NCBI RefSeq assembly: GCF_000279145.1
Contig: NC_018178.1
Location: forward strand, 372,001-436,000
From: Melioribacter roseus P3M-2
Lineage (GTDB): Bacteria; Bacteroidota; Ignavibacteria; Ignavibacteriales; Melioribacteraceae
Direction of reading: 5' to 3'
Length of the DNA stretch: 64,000 bases
The notes beneath the pieces were generated by a model. It had not been told where the DNA came from. It made no database searches and saw only the letters and a list, made by a program, of their open reading frames with translations. Shown one piece after another: positions 1 through 9,537 of the stretch (position 1 is its first letter; each line of letters opens with the position of its first letter). The position numbers were made by a program, and so were the translations under genes.

Positions 1-64
1 CGGTTTCAAGTTTCGTCAGTCCTGTTCCGTTTGCAACCCTTTCTACAATGTCTGCTTTAGTCAT
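1..64 (-). CDS. HU/IHF-family DNA-binding protein (N-terminal fragment)
   Basis: Reading leftward from an ATG at 64 gives MTKADIVERVANGTGLTKLE, the typical N-terminus of HU/IHF histone-like proteins (helix 1 and the start of helix 2). The gene runs off the window, so only about 21 residues are visible. An AAAGGTG Shine-Dalgarno-like stretch lies just upstream of the ATG. Members of this family are about 90-100 residue dimers that bend DNA. HU cannot be told from IHF on this fragment. Confidence 0.8.
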   Translation of the reverse strand, partial: MTKADIVERVANGTGLTKLET

Positions 65-305
65 CTCGGCACCTTTAACGCTATTTTAAATTTTATAGCA
101 CAGAAAAATATTAAATATTCCGATAAATTCCAATAATAAAATGACTTACAGATAGATCAATCGAACAAAATGTTTCATAGTGATACACAAATCTAAATTT
201 AAGTCTGATTTTTCCGCAAAAAGCTGCATTTTTACTCTCTTTTCGCATGGCACGGGAATTGAGAGAGTAGTAATAAACATAATCGGAGAACGAAAGGAGT
301 TCGAA

Positions 306-680
306 ATGACACTGTTGCCAATTATATATACAAGCTTGATTTTCTTTTTCAGTTTGATGGTATTGGTTCTTTTGGTTTCTTATATCACCTTCAAACTGAG
401 AAAGCAAGAGAACCCCGCGATCGTCGAAGAAAGAAATAAAGTAATCCAGAACCAGTACAACTATCCTAATCCGGCGACAGTAAAACCGTATTACCAATAT
501 TATGAAAAACCCCGCAACGAGATCCGTCCGGTCGAAGTGAAAAAGCCGCAACGGAAGTCAAGCTCTTATCGTCGTCATCAAACTACGACCGGTAGAAAAC
601 GAATCGAGATTATCAACGAAAAATATACCGGACAAAGCTCTTCATATAATAGCGTATTCATAAACAACTACGCGGACTAA
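306..680 (+). CDS. Small single-pass membrane protein, RhEIIN-tail family, copy 1
   Basis: A 124-residue protein of unknown function. The ATG at 306 is chosen because AAAGGAG (about 293-299) sits at correct spacing; the same frame is open further upstream without a ribosome site. Residues about 4-29 form one hydrophobic helix, followed at once by KLRKQ, which suggests a cytoplasmic tail. The rest is polar, Pro/Tyr/Arg-rich and probably disordered, ending with RIEIINEKY before a Ser-rich end. The next gene (726-1031) and a distant one (46217-46498) share the plan: N-terminal helix starting with an L-x-x-I-I-[YF] pattern, Lys/Arg stop, low-complexity linker, and an R-[IY]-[EK]-I-I motif near the C-terminus. 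No Pfam family is recognised. Confidence 0.7.
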   Translation: MTLLPIIYTSLIFFFSLMVLVLLVSYITFKLRKQENPAIVEERNKVIQNQYNYPNPATVKPYYQYYEKPRNEIRPVEVKKPQRKSSSYRRHQTTTGRKRIEIINEKYTGQSSSYNSVFINNYAD

Positions 681-725
681 TTCCGAACTACTTTAATTTA
701 AGGAGTAATTTGTATATTTTAGGTT

Positions 726-1031
726 ATGGAATTGATACCTATTATATACAAAATACTCCTGGTAGTATTGTTTCTCTTCCTTTTAAGCATCGGCATATCA
801 TACGTCAAGAACAGGAAAAAGATAAACGGGGAAACTCAAAAGACAACTACTCCCGCAGTCAAAAAAAGTTTCGCTCCAAATACTCCCCCGCAGAAGCCTC
901 GAAAAGAACCCGAGCCGAAAGAAGAAAAATTCTATAAACCTGTGGTTACCAATTCGGGCGTCAAGGGAAAGAACAGCGACAATCCCCGCATCGAAATTAT
1001 CAAAGACTTAAAATCCAAAGGGAAGAAATAG
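726..1031 (+). CDS. Small single-pass membrane protein, RhEIIN-tail family, copy 2
   Basis: A 101-residue protein beginning MELIPIIYKILLVVLFLFLL, a single transmembrane helix ended by KNRKK. A Pro/Lys-rich linker with KEPEPKEEK follows, and the tail reads PRIEIIKDLKSKGKK. It is 45 bp downstream of the previous family member and probably cotranscribed with it. The helix opening (LIPIIY) matches copy 1 closely, as does the RIEII tail, so the two look like tandem paralogues. The tail may be a docking peptide for a conserved cytoplasmic partner; that is inference. Function unknown. Confidence 0.7.
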   Translation: MELIPIIYKILLVVLFLFLLSIGISYVKNRKKINGETQKTTTPAVKKSFAPNTPPQKPRKEPEPKEEKFYKPVVTNSGVKGKNSDNPRIEIIKDLKSKGKK

Positions 1032-1121
1032 TTGAATCCGTCCGGACTTTTATTTATCCAATACAATCAAGAACAAATTTATATTCGAAAATGTTATAAG
1101 GCATATAAAAACGGAGGAATT

Positions 1122-1325
1122 ATGCAGAACAAGGAATTTAAGATTGAAGGTATGAGCTGTCATCATTGCGTTATGGCGGTTAAAAAAGAACTCTCTTCTC
1201 TTGATCTGGAATCGGCGGAAGTAGAAATAGGCAAAGCCGTAGTTTCTTACGACGAATCAAAAGTTACAGAAGAGCAGATTAAAAGCGCAATCGAAGAAGC
1301 CGGTTATAAAGTTGTTGAAAGCTGA
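1122..1325 (+). CDS. CopZ-like copper chaperone (HMA domain)
   Basis: A 67-residue stand-alone heavy-metal-associated domain. GMSCHHC near residues 10-16 is the family's CxxC metal-binding loop (here C-H-H-C), and the protein ends in the usual E-E-A-G-Y-K-V strand. GGAGG at 1113-1117 fixes the ATG at 1122. The copper ATPase starts 2 bp after its stop, so the pair is an operon. Known CopZ proteins carry Cu(I) in the cytoplasm and hand it to the ATPase N-terminal domain. No CueR- or CsoR-type regulator is visible nearby. Confidence 0.88.
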   Translation: MQNKEFKIEGMSCHHCVMAVKKELSSLDLESAEVEIGKAVVSYDESKVTEEQIKSAIEEAGYKVVES

Positions 1326-1327
1326 AA

Positions 1328-3538
1328 ATGAAAAATTATAAACTCCCCGTGGAAGGGATGACGTGCGCAAGCTGCGTTACACGCGTGGAAAAAATTATAG
1401 GGAAATTCGACGGCGTCAAAAATGTCAACGTCAATCTTGCGACCGAATCGGTTTCTTTCGAAACCGAGAAAGACATCGATATAAATAAAATTGCGGAAGC
1501 CGTTAAAGAATACGGTTACCAACTACGCACCGACGTTCTTCAAAACAAAGAGGACGCCTCCAAAGAAGAGGAAACCGACAGCTATTATTCCGAACTCAAA
1601 AAAGAGTTCTATTTTGCGCTCGCTTTTACAATTCCTGTTTTCATCATCAGCATGTTAATGGGGTATGATTTTTTTCAGACTTTATTTCCACTGACCCAAA
1701 CGCAAATTGAAAAGGTTCTTTTTCTGCTGACCACTCCGGTAATTTTCATTTCGGGTAAACGCTTTTATACGTCGTTCTGGAATAATATAAAACATTTTGC
1801 ATTCGATATGAATTCGCTAGTCGCAATAGGTACGGGAGCCGCTTACGGTTACAGTACGATTGCAATATTATTCCCCGAATTCTTCGACGTTCAGCCGCAC
1901 GTCTATTTCGACACGTCGGTTGTAATCATTACGTTGATTCTTATGGGAAAACTGCTCGAACATTCATCCAAACGAAAAACAAATACGGCTGTCCGCAAAT
2001 TGCTCGAGCTGCAGCCAAAGACGGCAAGGATATTGATTGACGGTCAGGAACAGGAAGTCAATATTTCCGATTTGAAACCGGGAGATATCGTCGTTATACG
2101 TCCGGGAGAAAAAATTCCCGCCGACGGCGTCATTGTAAACGGCGCTTCTTCGGTCGACGAATCGATGATTACAGGCGAAAGCATTCCTGTGGATAAAACG
2201 ACTGGTTCTAAGGTTGTCGGAGGCACAATCAATAAATACGGAACGTTCAATTTTAAAGTTACTCAAACGGGGGAAAAAAGCGTTCTCGGACAAATAATAC
2301 AATTAGTGGAAAACGCTCAGGCGAGCAAACCGCCGATACAAAAACTCGTCGATAAGATTGCCGCTGTGTTTGTGCCGGCGGTAATAATCGCGGCTCTACT
2401 GACATTTTTCGGCTGGTATATTTTTTCGAGCGACCATTCTGTCGGCCGAGCATTGATAAATTTCGTCGCAGTTTTGATCGTTGCCTGTCCGTGCGCGCTC
2501 GGATTGGCAACTCCAACCGCTATTATTGTCGGACTGGGCAAAGGCGCTTCGAATGGTATCTTAATCAAAGACAGCGAAAGCATCGAACTGGCGCATAAAA
2601 TATCTGTAATTATTTTCGACAAAACAGGCACGATTACGGAAGGCAAACCCTCAGTTAAGGATATTGTTACTCTTAATAATTTCGACAAGGATAAACTCCT
2701 TATTTATACTGCGTCGCTCGAAAAGAAATCGGAACATCCGCTTGCAAAAGCAATCACGGATTATTCGACTAACGGCAATCTGTTTGAACCGGAGACATTC
2801 CAAAGTCTTACCGGATTCGGTATAACGGGGATTGTCAACAACAAAACGGTAATAGTGGGAAATCTTAATCTCATGAAAGAATTTTCCGTAGCTACGGACG
2901 AGGCAGAAAAAATCTTCGATGAACTATCGACAAAAGGAAATACTATTATATGCACAGCCATCGAAGGAAAGCTTGCCGGATTTATTATAATCGAAGACAA
3001 AATCAAGCCGGAGGCTCCCGAAGTTATAGCCCGTTTGAAAAAAATGAATATAAAAACGGTCTTACTTACGGGCGACAACAAATCCACTGCGGAAAATATC
3101 GGAGCCGTGGCCGGATTCGACGAGATAAATGCGGAAGTTTTACCCGATCAAAAGGTAGAAACGGTAAAAAAATATCAAAGTATCGGCGAAAGTAAAATAG
3201 TGGCTATGGTCGGCGACGGAATTAACGACGCGCCCGCCCTTGCACAGGCGGATTTAAGCATTGCCATAGGAACGGGCGCCGATGTTGCCATCGAGACGGC
3301 GCAAATAACGCTCACGGGCGGAAAATTAACAGGCGTTATAAAAGCAATCAATCTGTCCAAATCCACGATAAAAACAATTAAACAAAATCTCTTCTGGGCG
3401 TTTATTTACAATACGGTACTGATCCCGCTGGCTGCGCTGGGCATGCTTAATCCGATGATTGCGGCTCTGGCAATGTCTTTCAGTTCCGTATCAGTAGTCA
3501 CGAATTCACTCCGTTTGAAAAACCGCAAATTGGATTAA
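1328..3538 (+). CDS. copA: Copper-exporting P1B-type ATPase
   Basis: A 736-residue inner-membrane pump that exports Cu(I) using ATP. One N-terminal HMA domain (GMTCASC, about residues 10-16) is followed by the membrane domain with the transport motif C387-P388-C389 inside [14 protein letters not shown]. The actuator loop has TGES, the phosphorylation site is D431 in DKTGT, and the nucleotide domain has the SEHPLAK HP motif and [20 protein letters not shown] plus the paired chaperone support Cu(I) rather than Zn/Cd. Length is normal for a one-HMA CopA. It directly follows the CopZ-like gene. Confidence 0.95.
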   Translation: MKNYKLPVEGMTCASCVTRVEKIIGKFDGVKNVNVNLATESVSFETEKDIDINKIAEAVKEYGYQLRTDVLQNKEDASKEEETDSYYSELKKEFYFALAFTIPVFIISMLMGYDFFQTLFPLTQTQIEKVLFLLTTPVIFISGKRFYTSFWNNIKHFAFDMNSLVAIGTGAAYGYSTIAILFPEFFDVQPHVYFDTSVVIITLILMGKLLEHSSKRKTNTAVRKLLELQPKTARILIDGQEQEVNISDLKPGDIVVIRPGEKIPADGVIVNGASSVDESMITGESIPVDKTTGSKVVGGTINKYGTFNFKVTQTGEKSVLGQIIQLVENAQASKPPIQKLVDKIAAVFVPAVIIAALLTFFGWYIFSSDHSVGRALINFVAVLIVACPCALGLATPTAIIVGLGKGASNGILIKDSESIELAHKISVIIFDKTGTITEGKPSVKDIVTLNNFDKDKLLIYTASLEKKSEHPLAKAITDYSTNGNLFEPETFQSLTGFGITGIVNNKTVIVGNLNLMKEFSVATDEAEKIFDELSTKGNTIICTAIEGKLAGFIIIEDKIKPEAPEVIARLKKMNIKTVLLTGDNKSTAENIGAVAGFDEINAEVLPDQKVETVKKYQSIGESKIVAMVGDGINDAPALAQADLSIAIGTGADVAIETAQITLTGGKLTGVIKAINLSKSTIKTIKQNLFWAFIYNTVLIPLAALGMLNPMIAALAMSFSSVSVVTNSLRLKNRKLD

Positions 3539-3638
3539 TATACAACCGAAAAAAAATCCAAATTGTCGGAATTGTATTCCAAAAAAAGTTCAAATTCCAT
3601 AACTTAGGTATTTTCATATAATCAATTGAGGAATACTG

Positions 3639-4994
3639 ATGGCAAAAGAAACCAATACAGTCGCTTCCGGGCAAGGCTGGAAATTTTCAAAAGAATTCTG
3701 GCTTGCCAACTTTATGGAATTATGCGAGCGCGCCGCTTACTACGGTTTTTTCATAGTTCTTACTCTCTACCTTACAGACATAGTAGGTTTTACCGACACC
3801 GAAACGGGAATAGTGGCGGGAGTATTTTATGCATTGCTCTATTTTCTGCCTCCTTTCGTGGGAGCCATTTCCGACAAAATCGGATTTAAGAAAGGTTTAA
3901 TTCTCGCTTTTGCTCTCCTTACAATCGGATACTTTTTTTTAGGAGTATTTCACGAAAAAATTCCGGTGCTCTTTTTTCTGTTCATTGTGCTCGTAGGCGG
4001 CTCTTTCATCAAACCATTGATAACCGGCACGGTAGCCAAAACAACCACGGAAGAAAACAGAGCGCGCGGTTACGCGCTTTTCTACTGGGTTGTAAATATC
4101 GGAGCCTTCAGCGGCAAAACTTTTGTGCCTTATGTTAGGCAGGGTATCGGACTCGAATACGTGAATTTTTTCTCTGCGGGGATGGCATTCCTGGCAATGC
4201 TCTTCGCCATCTTCTTTTATAACCAAAACGATAATTCGTATACAACTAAGACAATCGAAGACGTCGTAAAATCGTTAAAAAAGATAATGACTTCTCCAAG
4301 GTTATTGTTATTGATATTAATAGTCAGCGGATTCTGGACTATTCAGCACCAGCTTTACGCTACAATGCCGAAGTATGTAATTAGACTGTTGGGCGAAGAC
4401 GCGCGACCGGAATGGCTTGCAAACGTGAATCCCGCAGTCGTTGTATTGTTTGTAGTGCTCGTTACAAATTTAATGAAAAAACAGAAAGCGGTTACATCGA
4501 TGCTGGTAGGAATGCTTTTGATGCCCTTTTCCGCTCTGGCGATGTCGGGCAGTCAATGGCTGGGAGGAATAACAGGCTCTTCGGTTTCGATTCTGGGCTT
4601 TTTCACGTTGCATCCTCTTACGGTAATGATGATAATCGGAATAGCGATTCAAGGACTGGCTGAATGTTTCATCTCGCCCAGATTTTTGGAATATTTTTCT
4701 CTGCAGGCGCCCAAAGGCGAAGAAGGAGTTTATCTAGGATTCAGCCATTTGCATTCTTTTTTATCGGCTCTGGCCGGATTTACGATGTCGGGTTTTCTGC
4801 TGGACGCTTACTGCCCCGACCCCAATACTCTGCCGGCAGGTTTAAGCGCCGCCGAAAAAGCCGTCTATTATCAGGACGCTCACGTTATCTGGTATTATTT
4901 CGTAGCAATCGGATTTGTTGCGGCAATTGCGCTGTTTGTATTTAAAATTGCAACAGAAAGAATCGACGCAAAGAAAGCCGCCGTCAATCACTGA
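3639..4994 (+). CDS. POT/PTR2-family proton-coupled peptide transporter (MFS)
   Basis: A 451-residue polytopic membrane protein with about 12 hydrophobic segments. The first helix carries E27-L-C-E30-R31 followed by AAYYG, matching the E-x-x-E-R proton-coupling signature of oligopeptide transporters. The MFS loop 2-3 signature appears as GAISDKIGFKKG. The predicted role is uptake of di/tripeptides with protons; substrate is inferred from the family only. GAGGA precedes the ATG. A 100 bp gap separates it from copA, so it probably has its own promoter. Its 3' end overlaps the convergent amidase gene by 11 bp. Confidence 0.82.
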   Translation: MAKETNTVASGQGWKFSKEFWLANFMELCERAAYYGFFIVLTLYLTDIVGFTDTETGIVAGVFYALLYFLPPFVGAISDKIGFKKGLILAFALLTIGYFFLGVFHEKIPVLFFLFIVLVGGSFIKPLITGTVAKTTTEENRARGYALFYWVVNIGAFSGKTFVPYVRQGIGLEYVNFFSAGMAFLAMLFAIFFYNQNDNSYTTKTIEDVVKSLKKIMTSPRLLLLILIVSGFWTIQHQLYATMPKYVIRLLGEDARPEWLANVNPAVVVLFVVLVTNLMKKQKAVTSMLVGMLLMPFSALAMSGSQWLGGITGSSVSILGFFTLHPLTVMMIIGIAIQGLAECFISPRFLEYFSLQAPKGEEGVYLGFSHLHSFLSALAGFTMSGFLLDAYCPDPNTLPAGLSAAEKAVYYQDAHVIWYYFVAIGFVAAIALFVFKIATERIDAKKAAVNH

Positions 4995-6042
4995 AAAAAA
5001 GATATCTTTTTTCGCCGCAATAGATAACTATTTTTTTACGGTAAGGGAACGAATGATTGCCTCTTTTATTTGCGCAAATAATTCTCAAGGGAATTTCGCC
5101 GCAAGGCTCCGTTCGTTCCTTTATCGTTAATACACTGTTCAGAGTGTCGTAATAAAAATTTTTTTTAGATTTATTCAAATAGACCTCGGTCCGTTCTATA
5201 TCGATTCCATATTTATCCGACAGCTTAAACGAAACCGTAACCGTATCGTTTTCATAATTCAGGCTTTCCGGCAAGAAAGTAATCTGAGGAATTCCCGCCA
5301 TAAAATATTTTGCAATACCGCGGAAAATACCCCACGCCTGAATTTTATTGAAAGTATCGTCGTTCAGTCTCAGAATTTCGAGTCTGCTCGTGTGAAATCC
5401 GCATTCAACAAGAACTGCGGGAATTTTTGAATTTCTCAGGACATAAAAACCTTCGCCGGGATAAATAATATAATCGGAATATGTGCCGTCGAATGAGCCG
5501 AGTCCGCCCGGATTCCCCATTACATACGATAAATCTCTCTGGATATATTTTGCGAGGTCGTTGTTGCACGGTTCATATTCGTAATTTCCCCGCCGGGCAT
5601 GATAAAACGTGGAAGTGTAATTTGTATAATTGTCTTCTTCTTTTGAAGACGCATTGTGATGAATACTGACGAACAATTCAGCCACGACGGAATCAGCCAT
5701 TTTAGGTCTCAGCTGCAGAGGCACAGTTATATCTTCCGTTCTCGACATATAAACTTTTGCGCCCGCCATTTCCAGATATTCCTTGAGATAAAGCGCAACT
5801 TTCAGATTAACGTCCGCCTCGATTATTTTTCCGTCCCGGCTTTTGTTTCTTCTGTCTTCTCCGCCGTGTCCCGGGTCTATAAAAATTCTCCTGCCTTCAA
5901 GAAATTCTGTATATCTGTCGATTGTTTTTATTCTAACGGAATCTTCCTTCCAGTCGGGCGGCAATTCGTAAAGCGGGAATTCGCCGGCGGAACATCCCGC
6001 CAGATAAACCGCAATTATCGCTGCGAAAAGGATTTTATACAT
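4984..6042 (-). CDS. N-acetylmuramoyl-L-alanine amidase, lipoprotein (Amidase_3)
   Basis: A 352-residue predicted lipoprotein with lipobox L-A-G-C17 after a short hydrophobic signal. The amidase_3 domain follows: zinc ligands H59 (DPGHGG), E75 (IIEADVN) and H128 (SIHHN), then the general-acid glutamate in VLVECGFHTS. Enzymes of this family cut the MurNAc-L-Ala bond in peptidoglycan. The last 85 or so residues form an extra beta-rich module of unknown role. Its start overlaps the end of the AddA nuclease fragment by 28 bp, suggesting translational coupling. All expected catalytic residues are present. Confidence 0.9.
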   Translation of the reverse strand: MYKILFAAIIAVYLAGCSAGEFPLYELPPDWKEDSVRIKTIDRYTEFLEGRRIFIDPGHGGEDRRNKSRDGKIIEADVNLKVALYLKEYLEMAGAKVYMSRTEDITVPLQLRPKMADSVVAELFVSIHHNASSKEEDNYTNYTSTFYHARRGNYEYEPCNNDLAKYIQRDLSYVMGNPGGLGSFDGTYSDYIIYPGEGFYVLRNSKIPAVLVECGFHTSRLEILRLNDDTFNKIQAWGIFRGIAKYFMAGIPQITFLPESLNYENDTVTVSFKLSDKYGIDIERTEVYLNKSKKNFYYDTLNSVLTIKERTEPCGEIPLRIICANKRGNHSFPYRKKIVIYCGEKRYLFFSD

Positions 6043-6911
6043 TTTTCACCTTTGATAGCATAATGACATTTAATGCAGTGATTCAAGTTCGGTTGATATT
6101 CGGCTTTATTTATCTTTTCGATTGTGCCTCTAATTTCTCCGCCGAATTTTTCAACTTCATCTTTCGTTAATTCTTTAGTTACCGGTATGTCGGGATGTTT
6201 GATAAATACAAGTCTTACGATAAAACGCTCTGCGTTTGCGTAGACTTTACCGAGAATATAAGCATAGAATTTCAACTGCGGCAAATAATTTTCCGCTTTG
6301 GAGTATACATCCGCCTTTCCGACGTTATCGGTTTTATAATCGACGATTATCAATTTATCGTTGTCGATTATCAATTTATCTATAATGCCGTAGAGATAAT
6401 TATTCCCCTCCTGCGTATAAAACTCGGCTTCGTTGAGATATGTTTTAAAACTCTTCAATTCTTTGTATGTGTTCGATGCGTAATATTTTCGGAGATCGGA
6501 GAGTAAATTTTCTTTCATACTATCCGGGACAGTTTCCCTTTCCAACAATTCCGATACGGCTTTTTCGATGTTTTCGTATTCTGTTTCTTTTTCAAGAATC
6601 GCATGAATTATTCTGCCTTTGACGTCTGCGTAACCCGACAATTCATCGTCTTCTCGCGTTTTGAAATCATAATTGAATTCTCTTTCTTTTACAATATCAA
6701 AAGCAAGCGAGTAACCGAGTTCATAAATTAACTGATACTTTACCGGACATTGATTAAATATGGCAATTTTCGTAGCGGAAATGATTTCCTTCTCCGGTTC
6801 GTCTTCGATATCGCCTATCAGGGATTTCTTAACATCATTTTTATCATCAGATTTTTCATAATACTTATCCGTGTAGAACAATTCCCTCTGAACAGGAATG
6901 GTAATTTCCAT
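6015..6911 (-). CDS. AddA-like exonuclease: C-terminal PD-(D/E)XK nuclease part (split by frameshifts)
   Basis: A 298-residue PDDEXK_1-type nuclease domain: H103, D178 in YGIIDKLI, then D191-Y-K193 and the QLKFYAYIL helix that normally follows the active site. C55, C279, C282 and C291 are placed like the iron-sulphur cysteines of AddB/Cas4-type nucleases. It is the missing C-terminus of the helicase gene upstream (6970-9537). The 58 bp between them reads as protein in a third frame (LSDDVKFMDVNSGDNRVYEK), joined through A7 (6974-6980) and A8 (6911-6918) runs. Adding one A to each run would restore a single protein of 1174 residues. The ATG used here is therefore probably an internal Met. Confidence 0.8.
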   Translation of the reverse strand: MEITIPVQRELFYTDKYYEKSDDKNDVKKSLIGDIEDEPEKEIISATKIAIFNQCPVKYQLIYELGYSLAFDIVKEREFNYDFKTREDDELSGYADVKGRIIHAILEKETEYENIEKAVSELLERETVPDSMKENLLSDLRKYYASNTYKELKSFKTYLNEAEFYTQEGNNYLYGIIDKLIIDNDKLIIVDYKTDNVGKADVYSKAENYLPQLKFYAYILGKVYANAERFIVRLVFIKHPDIPVTKELTKDEVEKFGGEIRGTIEKINKAEYQPNLNHCIKCHYAIKGEKCIKSFSQR

Positions 6912-6969
6912 TTTTTTTCGTAAACCCTATTGTCTCCGGAATTCACATCCATAAATTTAACATCGTCGC

Positions 6970-9537
6970 TCAATTTTTTTCATCGACGTTCTCCAAATTC
7001 TCAATCCGGAGTCCTTTGAACAGAAGCTTCATAAAAGTATTTTTTTCGGGCTTATTTTTTGCAAAGGTAATAAACAGATATTTCTCCGCTCTGGTCAGCG
7101 CCACATAAAACAATCTTTTCATTTCCGCCAGTTCTTTCTTTCGTACAATCAAATTGTAAATCGCATCGATCGGATTCGATTCCTTTTCTCGAGTAAAATC
7201 ATTATCCGGATAAACTTTTGATACAATGCCGAAATGTTTGTCTATTCCGAGTCCGCTTTTTCCGCCCGCTGTTTCGTTAGCCCCAAAAATAAACACGGCT
7301 TTATATTCAAGTCCCTTTGCCTGATGTATAGTAAGCAAATTAACGGCATTTTGATTTTTCGAGATAGCAGCCTGGCTTTCGTCTTCATAATTTTCGATAT
7401 AGTCGCGCAGCGCTTCTCTGAAATCGTAAAGATTGGCAAAGTTTTTCGTTGTGAAATTCCTGGCGATTGCCAAAAGTTTATTCAGGTTAGCCAGTTGTTG
7501 TTCCGCGTCCCGTTTGGACGAAATAACGGCCCAATAACCCGTATCGACAAGTATTCTCCTGATGAGCGCATACGGTTTTTCATAAGCAGCCAGTTTAATG
7601 TGTTCTGACAACTGTTTCGCAGTATGTTTATATTTTTCTTCCGTCACTGCGGAGTTTTTCAATTTTTCATAAAACGTATCGCCTTCCGCCATCGATATTT
7701 CTAGAAGTTCGGAATCCGAAATCGTATAGAAAGGCGAACGTAAAATTCCGACCAGAGCAGCATCGTTTCTGTTGTTAATCAGAAACGACAAATAGTTGAA
7801 AACGTCCCCCACCACCTGCTGTTGATAAAATCCTCTTCCTCCCACGATCGAATAGGGAATGTTCCTTTCAATAAATACGCGTTCTATTTTGTCGAAAAGT
7901 TTTCTCTTCCTGCAAAGGATACCGATGTCGCCGGGATTTAAATTTTCTTCTTCTATTAATTGATAAATTTTGTCCGCCACGAGCATTTCTTCGCTTATTT
8001 CAGCGCCGTCGGCGACGAGGAGTTCCACCCGTCCTTCCTCATTTTCGGATTTTGCGCAGACCAGTTCATTGTAATCGACTTCATTGAACAAATTTCTGAG
8101 ATCTTCGCTTTCGACGTCAAACAGATTTTTGAATAATTTGTTTACAAACAAAACAATTGGCGGAGACAATCTGAAACTGTGTGGCAAAGTAAGTATGGCT
8201 CCTTCCTCTCCTTTCGACTCGATGTCTTTTCTTGTTTTGTTGAACACTTCGAGTTCGGCGTTCCTGAACATATAAATGCTTTGTTTTTCGTCGCCTACGA
8301 CGAACAAGTTTCCGTGCTTCAGATAATCGAGTATCGGCATAAAGATATTATATTGCAGTTCGTTCGTATCCTGGTATTCGTCAATCATTATGTATTTGTA
8401 GCGCGTTTTGAGATATTCAATAGCCGAATCCAGTTTCACCACCTTCTCCGTAAGCAGTAAAATATCCTCGAAGTCGACGTAACCTTTGGCTTTTTTCTTT
8501 GCGTTGTAAGACTCGATAACTTTTCCACTTACACGTATAAACGCCTTGCCCAATTCAATTAATTTCTTTATAGCATCGTCTTTCCATTCGGCGTCAATTA
8601 CAGCATTAAAATCGGCGAAAAAATTTTGAATAATATCAATTTCGTATTGAACTTCATCCCGCTCTTTGCTGAGATAACCCCTCTTTGCCAAGCTCTCTTT
8701 ATCGCTTAATGTGATAAATTCTCTCAGTTTTTTCAGATCCGCCAACCGCTCTGGTAAATTCTCTATCGTTAATTCCCGATTGACAATTACATCCACAGAC
8801 GATATTAAGCCGGACGAAGGATTTACTTCCCGGACTTTTTCGTTGACGGTTTTTACAGCGTTTAACAACCGGGGCAGCTCTTTAGCAAAAATTAATTCCA
8901 GCACATGCTCGTATCGCCGTTTCAAAGTTTCCAGGATATCATCGCCGGATCTTGCGTAAAACTCGCAGAGAGTATCGAGCGTTTTTCTGTTTGAAACCGC
9001 CTGTTTAATATTTTTAATCAGTTGATGCTTTCCGCCGAAGAACCTGACGAGGAATTTTAAGTTCTCGGATTCTTCGGGCGTTTCAATCAGATTTTTCAAA
9101 GTATCGTCGATACTGATTTCGAGCAGATCTTCGGCTTCGGATTGTTCGACGGGAATGAAATTCGCATCGAGATTCGCTTCGGGGGCGAATTCATGCAATA
9201 TATTCAAACAGAACGAATGGATAGTTGAGATATTGGCGTTTACTAATTGTCTCCTGATAGATTCGATAGCTCTCCTTTTGGAAAAATCGGTTTCGTTGTT
9301 AATTCTCTCTTCAATTTCGAGAGCTATTCTTTTTTGAAGTTCGCCCGCCGCCTTGTCGGTAAAAGTAATTGCGACAATGTTTTCAATATCGATATTATTG
9401 TCGCGGGATTCGTTCAGGAGAATATCCACGTACCGCCTGGCGAAGACAAATGTTTTTCCGGCTCCGGCGTTTGCCGTCAATAATATGTCTTTGTCGTACC
9501 TTAGCGCTTTATCCTGATATGGCGTTAACTTTTTCAT
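6970..9537 (-). CDS. addA: AddA/RecB-like UvrD-family helicase (helicase part of split gene)
   Basis: An 855-residue SF1 DNA helicase. Walker A is ANAGAGKT (residues 22-29); Walker B is IDEYQDTN; motif III includes VGDEKQSIYMFR; motif VI is YVALTRAEKYLF near the end. RecB/AddA enzymes process double-strand breaks for recombination. The reading frame stops 30 residues after motif VI, just past an A7 run, and the nuclease domain continues in another frame downstream (6015-6911). The start overlaps the kinase stop by ATGA. No addB is visible next door, so this may be the AddA-like enzyme that works alone or with a distant partner. Confidence 0.88.
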   Translation of the reverse strand: MKKLTPYQDKALRYDKDILLTANAGAGKTFVFARRYVDILLNESRDNNIDIENIVAITFTDKAAGELQKRIALEIEERINNETDFSKRRAIESIRRQLVNANISTIHSFCLNILHEFAPEANLDANFIPVEQSEAEDLLEISIDDTLKNLIETPEESENLKFLVRFFGGKHQLIKNIKQAVSNRKTLDTLCEFYARSGDDILETLKRRYEHVLELIFAKELPRLLNAVKTVNEKVREVNPSSGLISSVDVIVNRELTIENLPERLADLKKLREFITLSDKESLAKRGYLSKERDEVQYEIDIIQNFFADFNAVIDAEWKDDAIKKLIELGKAFIRVSGKVIESYNAKKKAKGYVDFEDILLLTEKVVKLDSAIEYLKTRYKYIMIDEYQDTNELQYNIFMPILDYLKHGNLFVVGDEKQSIYMFRNAELEVFNKTRKDIESKGEEGAILTLPHSFRLSPPIVLFVNKLFKNLFDVESEDLRNLFNEVDYNELVCAKSENEEGRVELLVADGAEISEEMLVADKIYQLIEEENLNPGDIGILCRKRKLFDKIERVFIERNIPYSIVGGRGFYQQQVVGDVFNYLSFLINNRNDAALVGILRSPFYTISDSELLEISMAEGDTFYEKLKNSAVTEEKYKHTAKQLSEHIKLAAYEKPYALIRRILVDTGYWAVISSKRDAEQQLANLNKLLAIARNFTTKNFANLYDFREALRDYIENYEDESQAAISKNQNAVNLLTIHQAKGLEYKAVFIFGANETAGGKSGLGIDKHFGIVSKVYPDNDFTREKESNPIDAIYNLIVRKKELAEMKRLFYVALTRAEKYLFITFAKNKPEKNTFMKLLFKGLRIENLENVDEKN

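Noticed and set aside
180-305. Upstream extension of the first small membrane protein from ATG 180
   Set aside because: No ribosome site there, whereas AAAGGAG precedes ATG 306 and the paralogue begins at the equivalent Met.
710-937. Frame overlapping the second small membrane protein
   Set aside because: Basic, low-complexity shadow in another frame; the overlapping 726-1031 frame has a signal-like helix and a paralogue.
6911-6980. Separate helicase and nuclease genes by design
   Set aside because: The intergenic 58 bp has coding character that links the two in a third frame, so two natural genes are unlikely.
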